Shown one piece after another: positions 1-8,030 of a DNA stretch of 64,000 bases. The stretch covers positions 6,324,001 to 6,388,000 of the forward strand of contig NZ_JAPEOK010000001.1 of assembly GCF_026341515.1 (NCBI RefSeq), in the 5' to 3' direction. The position numbers were made by a program, and so were the translations under genes. The notes below the pieces were generated by a model. It saw only the letters and a list, made by a program, of their open reading frames with translations, was not told where the DNA came from and searched no databases. This stretch comes from Streptomyces sp. NBC_00878. GTDB taxonomy: Bacteria; Actinomycetota; Actinomycetes; Streptomycetales; Streptomycetaceae. Numbering within the stretch: the first letter of the stretch is position 1; each line of letters begins with the position of its first letter.

Positions 1-2
1 AC

Positions 3-572
3 GCCGAGCAGGCGGCCGGGCTCGCGGGGCTGTGGCCCACGCTCGGCCGGGCCTTCGCGCACCTCGCCGACTCCCCGCACGCGCCCGCCGACGTCATCGC
101 GGACTGCGGACGGATCAGCGGGGACACCCCGGCCGTCGAGATGTTCTCGCAGGCGGCCCTCGTACTCCTCATCTCCCGCACCGAGCCGGAGGCCATCGCG
201 CGCGTACGCGACCGGGCCGCCGCCCTCAGCGCCAAGCTGCACGGCGGAGCGCGCGGTGCGGCGGCGCTCGGCACGCCCCTCATCGGGGTCGTCCTCATCA
301 CCGACCCGAGCGAGTCCGGCAAGCTCGTCCACCAGGTCAACGACATGCTGGTGGCCGCGCAGACCGGCGCCCGCGTGGTCGGCACGATCGCCGAAGACCC
401 GGCGGGCGCCGACCAGTTGGCCGGCCGCAAGCGCGGACGGCTCGACAAGTCGCTGCTCATCCGCTCGGCGCGCAAGGTGACCTCGGACCTCTACCAGCAG
501 TTCGGCGCGGCCTGGTCCGTACCGGCGGCCGGCGGTCCGAGCGGTCAGCCCACCGCCGGAGCCGGTCGATGA
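3..572 (+). CDS. TadZ/CpaE-like pilus-assembly ATPase, C-terminal part (5' end outside window)
   Basis: The reading frame is open from the left edge and ends at a TGA at 570-572, giving about 189 residues of a larger protein. A hydrophobic strand followed by an Asp (VIADCGR) looks like the Walker B/switch region of MinD/ParA-type ATPases. The ending LLISRTEPEAIARV and the later VVLITDPSESGK also suit the Rossmann-like fold of this family. It lies 58 bp upstream of tadA, and in Tad/Flp loci a CpaE/TadZ protein normally positions the pilus machinery at the membrane. The P-loop is outside the window, so the ATPase assignment rests on context and fold-like features. It could instead be a degenerate family member without nucleotide binding. 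Confidence 0.6.
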   Translation, partial: AEQAAGLAGLWPTLGRAFAHLADSPHAPADVIADCGRISGDTPAVEMFSQAALVLLISRTEPEAIARVRDRAAALSAKLHGGARGAAALGTPLIGVVLITDPSESGKLVHQVNDMLVAAQTGARVVGTIAEDPAGADQLAGRKRGRLDKSLLIRSARKVTSDLYQQFGAAWSVPAAGGPSGQPTAGAGR

Positions 573-630
573 CGGCGGGGACGTACACGCGTAGGGCAGC
601 CGGGCGTAGGGCAGCAGTGGGGGGCGGGCG

Positions 631-1941
631 ATGACCGCCGTCGACCATCAGCTGGTCAAGCGGTTCCGGCAGGAGGCCGGTGACCGTATCGCCGAGCAGC
701 GCCGGCTCGACCAGGTCTCCGGCGTCACGCCGATGTCCAACGAGGACGAGCGGCACTACGCGCGCGCGGTCATAGCCCAGATACTGGAGGACTACGCCCG
801 TACGGAGATCAACTCCGGGCGTACGCCGCTGGACGCCGAGACCGAGGAGCAGTACGCGGCTGCCGTGCACGCCGCACTCTTCGGAGTGGGGCGGCTGCAG
901 CCACTGCTGGACAACCCCGAGGTCGAGAACATCGACATCAACGGGTACGACCAGGTCTTCGTCGGCTACGCGAACGGCGAGGAGGTCAGGGGCGATCCCG
1001 TCGCCGAGACCGACGAGGAGCTCATCGAGCTCATCCAGATCCTCGGCGCGTACTCCGGTCTCTCCTCCCGGCCCTTCGACTCCGCCAACCCGCAGCTCGA
1101 CCTGCGGCTGCCGGACGGCTCCCGGCTGTCCGCCGTCATGGATGTGACGCGCCGCCCGGCGCTCTCCATCCGTCGCGCGCGCATGGGCAAGGTCTTCATG
1201 TCCGACCTCGTCGGCAACGGCACGCTCACCCCCGAGGTCGGGCACTTCCTCGCCTGTGCCGTCCGGGCCCGCAAGAACATCATGATCGCGGGCGCGACCA
1301 ACGCCGGTAAGACCACCCTCCTGAGGGCCCTGGCGAACGAGATCCCGCCGCACGAGCGCCTCATCACCGTCGAACGCGCCCTGGAACTCGGGCTCGACAC
1401 CTTCACCGATCTGCACCCGAACGTCGTGGCGTTCGAGGAGCGGCTGCCCAACTCCGAGGGCCAGGGCACCATTTCGATGGCGGAGCTGGTCCGGCGTTCG
1501 CTGCGTATGAACCCCTCGCGCGTCATTGTCGGTGAGGTCCTCGGCGACGAGATCGTGACCATGCTGAACGCGATGTCGCAGGGCAACGACGGCTCGCTGT
1601 CCACGATCCACGCCAACAGCTCCAGCGAGGTCTTCAACCGTATTTCCACGTACGCCCTCCAGGCCACCGAGCGACTGCCCATCGAGGCCAGCCAGATGCT
1701 CGTCGCGGGCGCGGTGAACTTCGTCGTCTTCGTTCAGCGGCGCAACAACTACCAGACGGGCGGCCGACTCCAGCGCATGGTCACCTCCATCCGTGAGGTC
1801 AACGGCGTCGACGGACGCGTCCTGTCCAGCGAGGTGTTCGCCGAGGCGGCGGACGGCCGGATCGTGCCGCACGCGCCCCTCGCCTGCCTCGAAGACCTGA
1901 TCCAGCACGGCTATCGCCTGCCCGGCGGGAACTGGGGGTGA
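631..1941 (+). CDS. tadA: TadA/CpaF-family secretion ATPase
   Basis: This 436-residue protein is a type II/IV secretion-system ATPase that would power Flp-type pilus assembly from the cytoplasmic face. The Walker A motif GATNAGKTT lies at residues 221-229. A Walker B-like stretch RVIVGE is at about 297-302, and a conserved His segment (STIHANSS) follows, as in CpaF proteins. The long N-terminal domain before the P-loop is typical of TadA. The ATG is preceded by a G-rich stretch, and the gene is followed after 7 bp by tadB, so it is probably co-transcribed with tadB and tadC. Length and motifs are full, with no sign of damage. Confidence 0.93.
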   Translation: MTAVDHQLVKRFRQEAGDRIAEQRRLDQVSGVTPMSNEDERHYARAVIAQILEDYARTEINSGRTPLDAETEEQYAAAVHAALFGVGRLQPLLDNPEVENIDINGYDQVFVGYANGEEVRGDPVAETDEELIELIQILGAYSGLSSRPFDSANPQLDLRLPDGSRLSAVMDVTRRPALSIRRARMGKVFMSDLVGNGTLTPEVGHFLACAVRARKNIMIAGATNAGKTTLLRALANEIPPHERLITVERALELGLDTFTDLHPNVVAFEERLPNSEGQGTISMAELVRRSLRMNPSRVIVGEVLGDEIVTMLNAMSQGNDGSLSTIHANSSSEVFNRISTYALQATERLPIEASQMLVAGAVNFVVFVQRRNNYQTGGRLQRMVTSIREVNGVDGRVLSSEVFAEAADGRIVPHAPLACLEDLIQHGYRLPGGNWG

Positions 1942-1948
1942 ACCGACC

Positions 1949-2971
1949 ATGACTCTCGCCGCTCTTGACTCACTCGGCTCCATGGGCGGGCTGTTCTCGA
2001 CCACGGTCCTGTACGCGCTCGCGTGCGGCATCGCCGTCGGCGGCGGCCTCGCGCTGCTCGCCGTCGCGGTCCGCGGACTGCCCGCCAAGCCCGAGCACGA
2101 GAAGCAGAAGGCGAGCGAACGGGCCTCCGAGCTCGTACGGTTCGCCGGTCAGCGTGGTTCGATCGCGGCCGGCGCCGGCATCGTCGTCCTGCTGCTCACG
2201 CGGTGGGCCGTCGCCGGTATCGCGACCGCCGTCCTCGTCTTCTTCTGGGACAAGCTGTTCGGCGGCGCTTCCGAGGAGAAGGCCGCGATGCGCCGCGTGG
2301 AGGCCCTCGCGTCCTGGACCGAGTCGCTGCGCGACACCATCGCGGGCGCGGTCGGCCTGGAGCAGGCCATCCCCGCCTCCGCGCGCGCCGCGGCACCGGT
2401 CCTGCGCCCGCACCTCGACGCCCTCGTCGACCGTCTCCGCTCCCGTACGCCGCTGCCGGACGCTCTTCAGCAGCTCGCCGACGAGATCGACGACGCGTCC
2501 GCCGACATCATCGTGGCCGCGCTGATCCTCAACGCGCGGCTGCGCGGCCCGGGTCTGCGGCAGGTCCTGGGCGCGCTCGCCAAGTCGGCGCGCGAAGAGG
2601 TCGACATGCGGCAGCGGGTCATGGCACAGCGCGCTTCGACCCGGCGCTCCGTACAGATCGTCGTCGCCGTCTCGGTCGCCTTCGTCCTCGGACTGTCGAT
2701 CTTCAACCGCGACTTCGTCGAGCCGTACGGCACGGCGGTCGGCCAGCTCGTACTCGCTTGCGTCTGCGGCCTGTTCGCGATGGGCTTCCTGTGGCTGCGC
2801 AAGCTGTCGACCATCGAAACGCCCGAACGCTTCCTGGTACGGGACGAGTCGTCGGTCCAGTTCGTACGCCCCCGTACGTCGTCCTCATCCTCATCGTCAT
2901 CGTCATCGCCGTCGTCGTCCCAGACACAGTTCCCGGCGCAGACGCTGCCGGAGGAGGGGGTACGCCGATGA
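1949..2971 (+). CDS. tadB: TadB-like pilus-assembly inner-membrane protein
   Basis: The 340-residue protein has N-terminal hydrophobic segments (about residues 15-41 and 76-100), a cytoplasmic helical domain and two C-terminal membrane segments (about 230-248 and 265-285). This is the arrangement of GspF/TadB platform proteins that sit above the TadA ATPase. Its stop overlaps the next start as ATGA (2968-2971), so translation of the next gene is probably coupled. The C-terminus is odd: it ends in a run of Ser residues encoded by a TCATCG-type simple repeat (about 2878-2925), which probably arose by repeat expansion. The family assignment comes from architecture and position. Confidence 0.85.
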   Translation: MTLAALDSLGSMGGLFSTTVLYALACGIAVGGGLALLAVAVRGLPAKPEHEKQKASERASELVRFAGQRGSIAAGAGIVVLLLTRWAVAGIATAVLVFFWDKLFGGASEEKAAMRRVEALASWTESLRDTIAGAVGLEQAIPASARAAAPVLRPHLDALVDRLRSRTPLPDALQQLADEIDDASADIIVAALILNARLRGPGLRQVLGALAKSAREEVDMRQRVMAQRASTRRSVQIVVAVSVAFVLGLSIFNRDFVEPYGTAVGQLVLACVCGLFAMGFLWLRKLSTIETPERFLVRDESSVQFVRPRTSSSSSSSSSSPSSSQTQFPAQTLPEEGVRR

Positions 2972-3897
2972 ACTCGTCCCTGATCATGCCCGTCGTGGTC
3001 GGCGCCGTCCTGGGCCTGGGCCTCTACGCCCTCGTGCGCGCCCTGATGCCGGCCAAGCGCAGCGCGGTCTCGCAGGTCGCGCGCATCGACGCGATGCGGG
3101 CGAGGGGAGCGGCGTACGAGTCCTCGCACCGCACCACCGCCGACAAGGGGCGGCTCGGGAGCGTACGGGCCGGAGTCGGCGCGCGAGTCTCCGAGTTCTA
3201 CCTGCAGCAGGGCTGGGAGCTGCGGTCGCTGCGGGCCGACCTGGCCGTGCTGGACCGGAGTTGGGAGAACTTCCTCGCGACGAAGGTGCTGCTGGCGGCG
3301 GCCGGGCTGTTCTTCGGGCCGTTCATGTTCGCCGTGGTCTGGACGCTCGGGGTCGGCCGCAGCCCGGTCATCCCGATCTGGCTCGCGCTGCTGTTCGCGA
3401 CCGTCTTCTTCTTCCTGCCGGACCTGGAAGTACGCAGGGACGCGGCGGAGAAGCGGCGTGACCTGCGGCGCGTGATCGGCGCGTATCTGGACCTGGTGTC
3501 GATGAGCCTGGCGGGCGGCCGGGGTCTCCCGGAGGCCCTGATGGCCGCCGCCGAGGTCTCCGACGGCTGGGCCACGCAGCGCATCCGTAACGCGCTCGCG
3601 GACGCCCGGATCACCGGCATCAGCCAGTGGCAGGCCCTCGGCTCGCTCGGTGAGGACCTGGGTGTCGAGGAGTTGAAGGATCTGTCGGCCTCGTTGGCGC
3701 TGGTCGCGGACGACGGTGCGAAGGTGCGCGAGTCGCTCGCCTCGCGCGCCGAGACGATGCGGCACCGCGAACTCGCCGAGATCGAGGGCAGCGCGGGCGA
3801 GAAGTCGCAGTCGATGCTCGTCGCGCAACTGCTGCTCTGCGCGGGCTTCCTGGTCTTCCTGATCTTCCCGGCGGCGATGCGCGTGTTCCAGGTCTGA
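2968..3897 (+). CDS. tadC: TadC-like pilus-assembly inner-membrane protein
   Basis: This is a 309-residue membrane protein paired with TadB. It has an N-terminal hydrophobic helix (about residues 5-26), two central membrane segments (about 110-145), a helical cytoplasmic domain containing SLAGGRGLPEAL, and a C-terminal membrane helix (about 285-306). The pattern matches the TadC/GspF half that forms the platform with TadB. The ATG at 2968 overlaps the tadB stop, which fixes the start. A much longer open frame runs upstream in the same frame, but that part lies inside tadB and is only an open reading shadow. Confidence 0.85.
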   Translation: MNSSLIMPVVVGAVLGLGLYALVRALMPAKRSAVSQVARIDAMRARGAAYESSHRTTADKGRLGSVRAGVGARVSEFYLQQGWELRSLRADLAVLDRSWENFLATKVLLAAAGLFFGPFMFAVVWTLGVGRSPVIPIWLALLFATVFFFLPDLEVRRDAAEKRRDLRRVIGAYLDLVSMSLAGGRGLPEALMAAAEVSDGWATQRIRNALADARITGISQWQALGSLGEDLGVEELKDLSASLALVADDGAKVRESLASRAETMRHRELAEIEGSAGEKSQSMLVAQLLLCAGFLVFLIFPAAMRVFQV

Positions 3898-3920
3898 GCC
3901 CCGGCAAACGACAACTGCAT

Positions 3921-4000
3921 CTTCGAACCACTCGAACCGCTCGCACCACCGATGTGAACTGCTCGAACTGCTCGAACCGCTTGACCGCTCTGAACTGTCT
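3921..4000. repeat. 9-bp imperfect tandem repeat (ctcgaaccg-like) before the pilin gene
   Basis: The gap between tadC and the pilin gene consists mostly of tandem copies of a 9-bp unit resembling ctcgaaccg/actgctcga, about eight copies of varying fidelity. It ends just before the ribosome-binding site TGAGAGGA of the pilin gene. It has no coding frame of its own and no inverted symmetry. It belongs to the same class of junction repeats found elsewhere in this window. Confidence 0.75.
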
Positions 4001-4017
4001 TGAGAGGACAACTCACC

Positions 4018-4269
4018 ATGAACGGACGGAACTTCAGCACCGGGATCCCGGGGGTGGACTTTCTCATCACCTTCCTCCAGGGCCGGGTGCAGCGTGCCCG
4101 CTCCGGCGAGCTCGACCGTGGTGCGTCCGCGGTGGAGTGGGTCATCATCTCGGCGGTCGTCGTGGCGATCGTCGGCGTGGTCGCCGCGATCATCAACGCC
4201 GCGCTGAGCGACGGTGCCAACAAGGTCGGCGACTGCATCAAGGGCGCGGACGCGGGCAGCACCTGCTGA
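4018..4269 (+). CDS. Flp/Tad-type pilin
   Basis: This 83-residue protein has the type IV prepilin signature: a basic leader, then a probable cleavage site after Gly35 with Glu at +5 (RGASAVEW), then a hydrophobic helix of about 25 residues. The mature protein would be about 48 residues, the size of Flp-type pilins. It is the likely major subunit assembled by the upstream TadABC genes and processed by the prepilin peptidase at 14346. A TTG six codons upstream would add residues, but ATG 4018 is preceded at good distance by AGAGGA, so it is chosen. Two Cys residues occur near the C-terminus. Confidence 0.85.
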   Translation: MNGRNFSTGIPGVDFLITFLQGRVQRARSGELDRGASAVEWVIISAVVVAIVGVVAAIINAALSDGANKVGDCIKGADAGSTC

Positions 4270-4277
4270 TCTCGCTG

Positions 4278-4335
4278 CCGTTCTCTTCTTCTCTCTTCTT
4301 CTTCTCCCTTCTACGGGTCTATGGGTCTACGGGGT
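4278..4335. repeat. Pyrimidine tract and short tandem repeat before the first TadE gene
   Basis: After the pilin stop there is a C/T-only tract (about 4278-4309, ttct/cttc units) followed by three degenerate 8-9-bp copies of cgggtctat ending just before the GTG start at 4341. No convincing hairpin is visible. Confidence 0.55.
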
Positions 4336-4340
4336 AACTG

Positions 4341-4784
4341 GTGAGCGTACGACGCTGGGTCCGCCGCCGGGTGGAGGCCGCCTCCGCCCGCGGCGACTCC
4401 GGCATGACCGCGATCGAGTTCGTGCTGCTCACACCCGTGCTCTTCTTCATGATCTTCGCGACGGTGCAGTTCGCGCTGTACTTCTTCGCCGACCACGTGG
4501 CCCAGGCGGCGGCCCAGGCCGGCGCCCGCAAGGCCCGCGCGACGGCCGACGAGCGGCCGGGCGCTTGGCGGGGCGAGGCACGGAACGTCGTCGACAGCTA
4601 CATCGCGCAGCTGGGACCGCAGTTGGTGCTCTCCCCGGACGTGGAGATGCTCCAGCCGGAGCAGAACACGGTGGGCGTGGAGATCACGGCGAAGGTGCCG
4701 TCGGTGTTTCCCGGGCTGGATCTGACGGTGCAGGCGCAGTCGGTGGGACCGGTGGAGCGGTTCGTCGAGGAGGACGGGAACTAG
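4341..4784 (+). CDS. TadE-like pseudopilin 1
   Basis: This 147-residue protein has a basic N-terminus, then SGMTAIEFVLL. A Gly21 cleavage site with Glu at +5 is followed by one hydrophobic helix, the hallmark of TadE/TadF minor pseudopilins. The rest is an extracytoplasmic domain with AAAQAGARKARATA typical of TadE-like proteins. The GTG at 4341 is the only start that precedes the signal segment. The stop codon touches the ATG of the next gene (4782-4785), so the two TadE genes should be translated together. Confidence 0.85.
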   Translation: MSVRRWVRRRVEAASARGDSGMTAIEFVLLTPVLFFMIFATVQFALYFFADHVAQAAAQAGARKARATADERPGAWRGEARNVVDSYIAQLGPQLVLSPDVEMLQPEQNTVGVEITAKVPSVFPGLDLTVQAQSVGPVERFVEEDGN

Positions 4785-5213
4785 ATGCGCGCTCTCGTAC
4801 GCCGCCGGGTTCCGGCCCCTGACCGGGACCGGGGGCTGTCCACTGTGGAGGTGGTGATCCTCGCACCGGTGATGATCCTCTTCATCCTGGTGCTGGTGGC
4901 TTTCGGGCAACTGGTGGACGGACGAGGGGCGATCGACGGGGCGGCGAGGGACGCGGCTCGGTCCGGGTCGCTCCAGCGGGACGTGGTCTCGGCGATGGCG
5001 GAGGCGCAGAAGGCGGCGGACGCCGACCTCGCGGACGTCTGCGCCGGTGCGGTGACGGTGAACAAGACCAGCGCCGGTTTCGAGGACGCCGACCTGTTCA
5101 CGGTCGAGGTCAGCTGCGAGGTACGGGGCCTGGCCATGCTCGGCCTCGATGTCCCGACCCGCCTGACGGCGTCGTTCACCTCACCGCTGGATCCCTTCAA
5201 GAGGAAGGCGTGA
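4785..5213 (+). CDS. TadE-like pseudopilin 2
   Basis: The 142-residue product again shows the prepilin pattern: RGLSTVEVVIL with Gly17 and Glu at +5, then a hydrophobic helix and an extracytoplasmic domain. An AGGAGGACGGG ribosome-binding site lies within the end of the preceding gene. The stop overlaps the next start (TGATG). Two tandem TadE-like genes with only moderate similarity suggest distinct minor pilins that heterodimerise, as TadE and TadF do in known Tad systems. That pairing is inferred. Confidence 0.85.
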   Translation: MRALVRRRVPAPDRDRGLSTVEVVILAPVMILFILVLVAFGQLVDGRGAIDGAARDAARSGSLQRDVVSAMAEAQKAADADLADVCAGAVTVNKTSAGFEDADLFTVEVSCEVRGLAMLGLDVPTRLTASFTSPLDPFKRKA

Positions 5214-5734
5214 TGGGGCGGATGACGGCGATGGGGGGCGTGACGGTAGGGCGCATCGGACGCATCGGACGCATCGGGAACGCCGTGCGCTCCTGGACGG
5301 ACGCACGCCGCGCTCGCCTCGACGACCGCGGCTCGGGCGCCGGAGCGGTGATCATCTTCGCGCTGGTGTTCCTCTCCCTGTCGGCCTTCGTCATCGACGG
5401 CGGCTTGTCGATCTCCAAGCGCGAACGTGCCGCCGACATCGCGGAACAGGCGGCCCGCTACGCAGCCCAGGACGTGGACCTGGACGAGCTGTACGAGAAC
5501 GACGGCGGCGGCGCCCCCATCCTCTTCGAGAACTGCGGCGCCCGAGTCAAGGCCTTCGCCCAGGAGATGGGCATGACCGGCGCAGACATCGCCGCCACCC
5601 ACTGCGTCGCCGCCAACGCCGACGAGGTCGAGGTGGAGGTCCAGCTCACGTACTCCCCGGTCTTCACGGGGATGTTCTACGGCGGGGATGTGGTGGTCAG
5701 GGGACGGGCTGTTGCCGAGAACGAGGTCGGCTGA
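5213..5734 (+). CDS. TadG/TadE-like pilus-assembly membrane protein
   Basis: This 173-residue protein has one hydrophobic helix (GAVIIFALVFLSLSAFVIDGG) after a basic N-terminus and then a secreted domain starting SISKRERAADIAEQAARYAAQ. This is characteristic of the TadE/G-like (vWA-less) proteins that end Tad loci. Unlike the two TadE proteins it lacks a Glu at +5 of the Gly, so it is probably not processed by the prepilin peptidase. The N-terminus contains RIGRIGRIG, encoded by a 9-bp tandem repeat (about 5247-5277). ATG 5213 overlaps the previous stop. GTG 5210 is an equally reachable in-frame start. Confidence 0.8.
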   Translation: MGRMTAMGGVTVGRIGRIGRIGNAVRSWTDARRARLDDRGSGAGAVIIFALVFLSLSAFVIDGGLSISKRERAADIAEQAARYAAQDVDLDELYENDGGGAPILFENCGARVKAFAQEMGMTGADIAATHCVAANADEVEVEVQLTYSPVFTGMFYGGDVVVRGRAVAENEVG

Positions 5735-5755
5735 CGACACCCCCTGCGGGGCGGC

Positions 5756-6106
5756 CTACTTGCCGTCGTCCTGCTTGCCAGCCTTGCCGCCCTTGCCGCC
5801 CTTGCCGTCGGACTTCACGCCCTCGGAGACCTGTTTCGCCAGGTCGTCGTCCAGCTTCTTGAACTCCCGGACACGGCCTCGGACATCTGGGCCAGCGCGT
5901 CGAGTTGCTGGTTGATGTCCTCGCGGCCGTCCTCCCAGTTGGACTCGAAGGCCTCCAGCTTGTCGTAGACGCCGCCGTCGCCGATGTCGTCCTTGTAGGA
6001 CTCGAACAGCTTCTTGGCGTGGTTCATCCGCGACTTGATGTCACGCAGCCGGGTGCCATAGTCCTCCAACTCGCTCAACGGGAGCGCGAGGTCGGGGTTT
6101 GCCCAT
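5756..6106 (-). pseudogene. Small helical protein next to whiJ, disrupted by two single-base indels
   Basis: Read on the minus strand, a strong ribosome-binding site (AGGGGG) is followed by ATG at 6106, but the frame that continues as NPDLALPLSELEDYGTRL needs one G fewer directly after the start (ATGGC instead of ATGGGC). Near 5866 a second slip, one C too few, moves the frame again. After correction the product continues EAVSREFKKLDDDLAKQV and ends with a GGK-rich tail at 5756. Corrected, it is about 117 residues, helical and cytoplasmic, resembling small WXG100-sized proteins. Both indels lie in G/C runs. It is either a decaying gene or sequence error. It sits directly downstream of the DUF397 gene of the whiJ-type locus, so it may belong to that group. 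Confidence 0.6.
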
Positions 6107-6183
6107 GTGATCCCCCTGTGGTGTCCGTGCCTCGGCGGCTTGTGTCCATGCAAGTGGTGTCTACCCGAACCGGAAGGTACCCG

Positions 6184-6396
6184 TCACGGCGTCGAAGATG
6201 TCGTGTGATGTGTGTCCGTCTTCAGGGCCTTGATGAATGTGGTGAAGGCGCCGGAGGGGAAGGAGAGGGTGCCATGCGTGGGGGTTTTCGAGTCGCGTAT
6301 GGATATGTGGGCGCGTAGGTTCGCGATCTCTACGCAGTCGTTGCCCTCCCCGCCGCCTGAGAAGGACGACTTCTGCCACTGCGGAGGGGTGATCAT
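6184..6396 (-). CDS. DUF397 small protein of the whiJ-type locus
   Basis: The 70-residue protein matches the DUF397 pattern: W-x-KSSFSGG, then GNDCVEIA, then IRDSK and a terminal F-x-x-F region (FTTFIKALK). Such proteins occur almost only beside XRE/DUF5753 regulators in actinomycetes and are thought to act as their partners or antagonists. The ATG is 9 bp downstream of the regulator's stop codon, so they form one minus-strand transcription unit. The C-terminal tail after IKALK is unusual in sequence and may be a recent extension. Confidence 0.9.
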   Translation of the reverse strand: MITPPQWQKSSFSGGGEGNDCVEIANLRAHISIRDSKTPTHGTLSFPSGAFTTFIKALKTDTHHTTSSTP

Positions 6397-6405
6397 GGCT
6401 GGTCC

Positions 6406-7257
6406 TCACAGTTCCTTGGCCAACTGGTGGATGAGGTCACGTGATCGCTCTGGGGTGAGTGACGCTTCCCTCACCCTACGGAAGAGCTTTCGGAAGTGCT
6501 CCAGTTGGGCTTCGGAGTCGACGAAGGCCGTGCCGTGCGGCGCGTCGCGCACCACGGTGTCCAGACGGGGCACTGCGCCGCCCAGATGGACCATCGCGCT
6601 CCCGGCCCCCGCGAAGTCGTCCAGGCCGAAGGGGATGACCCTCACCCTCACGTGATCCGCCTCGGACTGCTCCAGGATGCAGGCGAGTTGAGCTTGGAAC
6701 GCTGTTTGGCCGGCCACTTTGATGCGGAGTGCCGTCTCGTGGATCACGGTCTCGTACGGCATGGGTTCGGGTTTCTCGATGATGACCTTCCGCCGCATCC
6801 GATGGCGTACCCGATGCTCAATCTCGCTCTCCGGGAACTCCGGGTTCATGTACGAGAAGAGAGCGCGAGCGTAGGCCTCCGTTTGGAGGAGCCCGGGCAC
6901 GTGGGTAACCGCGACGTCGTGACGGAACGTCGCGTGGTGATCCAGTTCCGAGAGGTCCAGGTATGCCGCGGGGAGGACGCCCCGGTACTCCTCCCACCAG
7001 CCCCGGGTCCGGTCGGTGGTCATGGCGGCGAGAGCATCGATCAACTCGCTGTCTGAGCACGCGTAGTTGGCTGCCAGTCGACGAACGCGTTCCTCGCTGA
7101 CCCCTGCGACACCGGACTCGATCTGGCTCATCTGGGTGGAGTTCACGCCCAGCAGGGACGCCGCTTCGGTGGCCTTGAGCCCTGCGGCCTCCCGAAGCTT
7201 GCGCAGCTCGGCGCCCAGGCGCATCTGTCGTGCGGTGGGGTGCCGCCGCGTTGCCAT
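6406..7257 (-). CDS. whiJ: XRE-family regulator with DUF5753 ligand domain (WhiJ-type)
   Basis: This 283-residue protein has an N-terminal helix-turn-helix (LGAELRKLREAAGLKATEAASLLGV, about residues 14-38) followed by the DUF5753 domain, with W-W-EEYRG and the characteristic VPGLLQTEAYARAL. With the DUF397 gene downstream and a divergent ATPase gene upstream, it has the three-gene layout of the S. coelicolor whiJ locus. It also lies the expected few genes from mqnC, which supports orthology rather than mere paralogy. WhiJ is known as a repressor-like factor in sporulation. Start: ATG 7257 (MATRRHPTARQ) directly precedes the helix-turn-helix. Orthology is inferred from order, because Streptomyces genomes carry many such paralogues. 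Confidence 0.75.
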   Translation of the reverse strand: MATRRHPTARQMRLGAELRKLREAAGLKATEAASLLGVNSTQMSQIESGVAGVSEERVRRLAANYACSDSELIDALAAMTTDRTRGWWEEYRGVLPAAYLDLSELDHHATFRHDVAVTHVPGLLQTEAYARALFSYMNPEFPESEIEHRVRHRMRRKVIIEKPEPMPYETVIHETALRIKVAGQTAFQAQLACILEQSEADHVRVRVIPFGLDDFAGAGSAMVHLGGAVPRLDTVVRDAPHGTAFVDSEAQLEHFRKLFRRVREASLTPERSRDLIHQLAKEL

Positions 7258-7492
7258 GTGTTGCTCCCTGATCCAATTCGCCCTCTTGGGTGCCTCGTTC
7301 GGGTGCGAGATTACGGTGACGGCTTGCGTGGTCGCAACTTTCATACCTACTGTCAGTGACGCGACGCATGCAATGCGGAACCCCGGGACCCCGGAAGCGC
7401 ACCACACCGTCATGCCGTGACGGCTGCGGCACAGCCACCGCCCGCCACTCCGCAGAATCGCCAACTCCCCTCCTTCCGAAAGGAGTTCACCC

Positions 7493-7906
7493 ATGCCTGA
7501 AAGCGAATCCGCCCCCTGGGAGTACACCCTGTACATCCCGAACGATCTCCGAGCCGTCACTGTCTGCCGCCGCACCCTCCGTCTGATCCTCACCATGCAC
7601 GGCCTCATCCGCCTCGTGGACACCGCCGAACTGCTCGCGGCCGAGCTGGTCTCCAACTCCGTACGACACACCAAAGGGCCCGCTGCTCTACGAGTGCGCT
7701 GGTCGGCCGGGGTGCTGCGGATCGGGGCCTGGGATGCGGATCCTGAACCGCCCGAGCCTCCAGGGGAGTTGGCGCAGCTCACCGGCGCGGAGACGGGGCG
7801 GGGTCTCGCCCTCGTACGCGCCTGCGCCGACCTATGGGGTTGGCAGCCGCTCACTCGGGACGGCAGCCGGGGGAAGTACGTGTGGTGCGATCTTGTCGCG
7901 GCGTAG
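7493..7906 (+). CDS. HATPase_c (RsbW/SpoIIAB-like) regulatory ATPase of the whiJ-type locus
   Basis: The 137-residue protein carries the GHKL-type ATP-binding fold: ELVSNSVRHT (N-box), a G1-like DADPEPP region, and GRGLALVRACADLWG (G2-like). These proteins resemble anti-sigma kinases and commonly stand divergent to XRE/DUF5753 genes. It probably works with the regulator at 6406, although partner and phosphorylation target cannot be read from sequence. The ribosome-binding site GAAAGGAG at about 7477-7484 supports ATG 7493. The stop codon lies inside a 10-bp tandem repeat array. Confidence 0.85.
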   Translation: MPESESAPWEYTLYIPNDLRAVTVCRRTLRLILTMHGLIRLVDTAELLAAELVSNSVRHTKGPAALRVRWSAGVLRIGAWDADPEPPEPPGELAQLTGAETGRGLALVRACADLWGWQPLTRDGSRGKYVWCDLVAA

Positions 7907-7950
7907 GAGGGCGTAGGAGGGCGTAGGAGGGCGTAGGGGGACGTGGGGGC
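7901..7950. repeat. 10-bp tandem repeat x5 spanning a stop codon
   Basis: Three perfect copies of gcgtaggagg plus two degenerate copies follow one another. The first copy contains the TAG stop of the ATPase gene, so the array begins inside coding sequence and runs into the intergenic gap. No hairpin is formed. Confidence 0.9.
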
Positions 7951-8030
7951 AGAGCCGTCCGGACGGGTACGGGGGATCGGGCTATCGGGTTCGGCGGCGG
8001 TCCGGGCTGACCGCCGCCGGGTTCCTCGGC

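Noticed and set aside
457..2088. Long minus-strand open frame antisense to tadA (543 codons)
   Set aside because: It is the GC-rich shadow of tadA; composition is biased to Asp/Val/Arg/Gly, with no domain or ribosome-binding site.
4000..4017. TTG start six codons before the pilin ATG
   Set aside because: It lies on the ribosome-binding site itself and is not needed for the prepilin leader.
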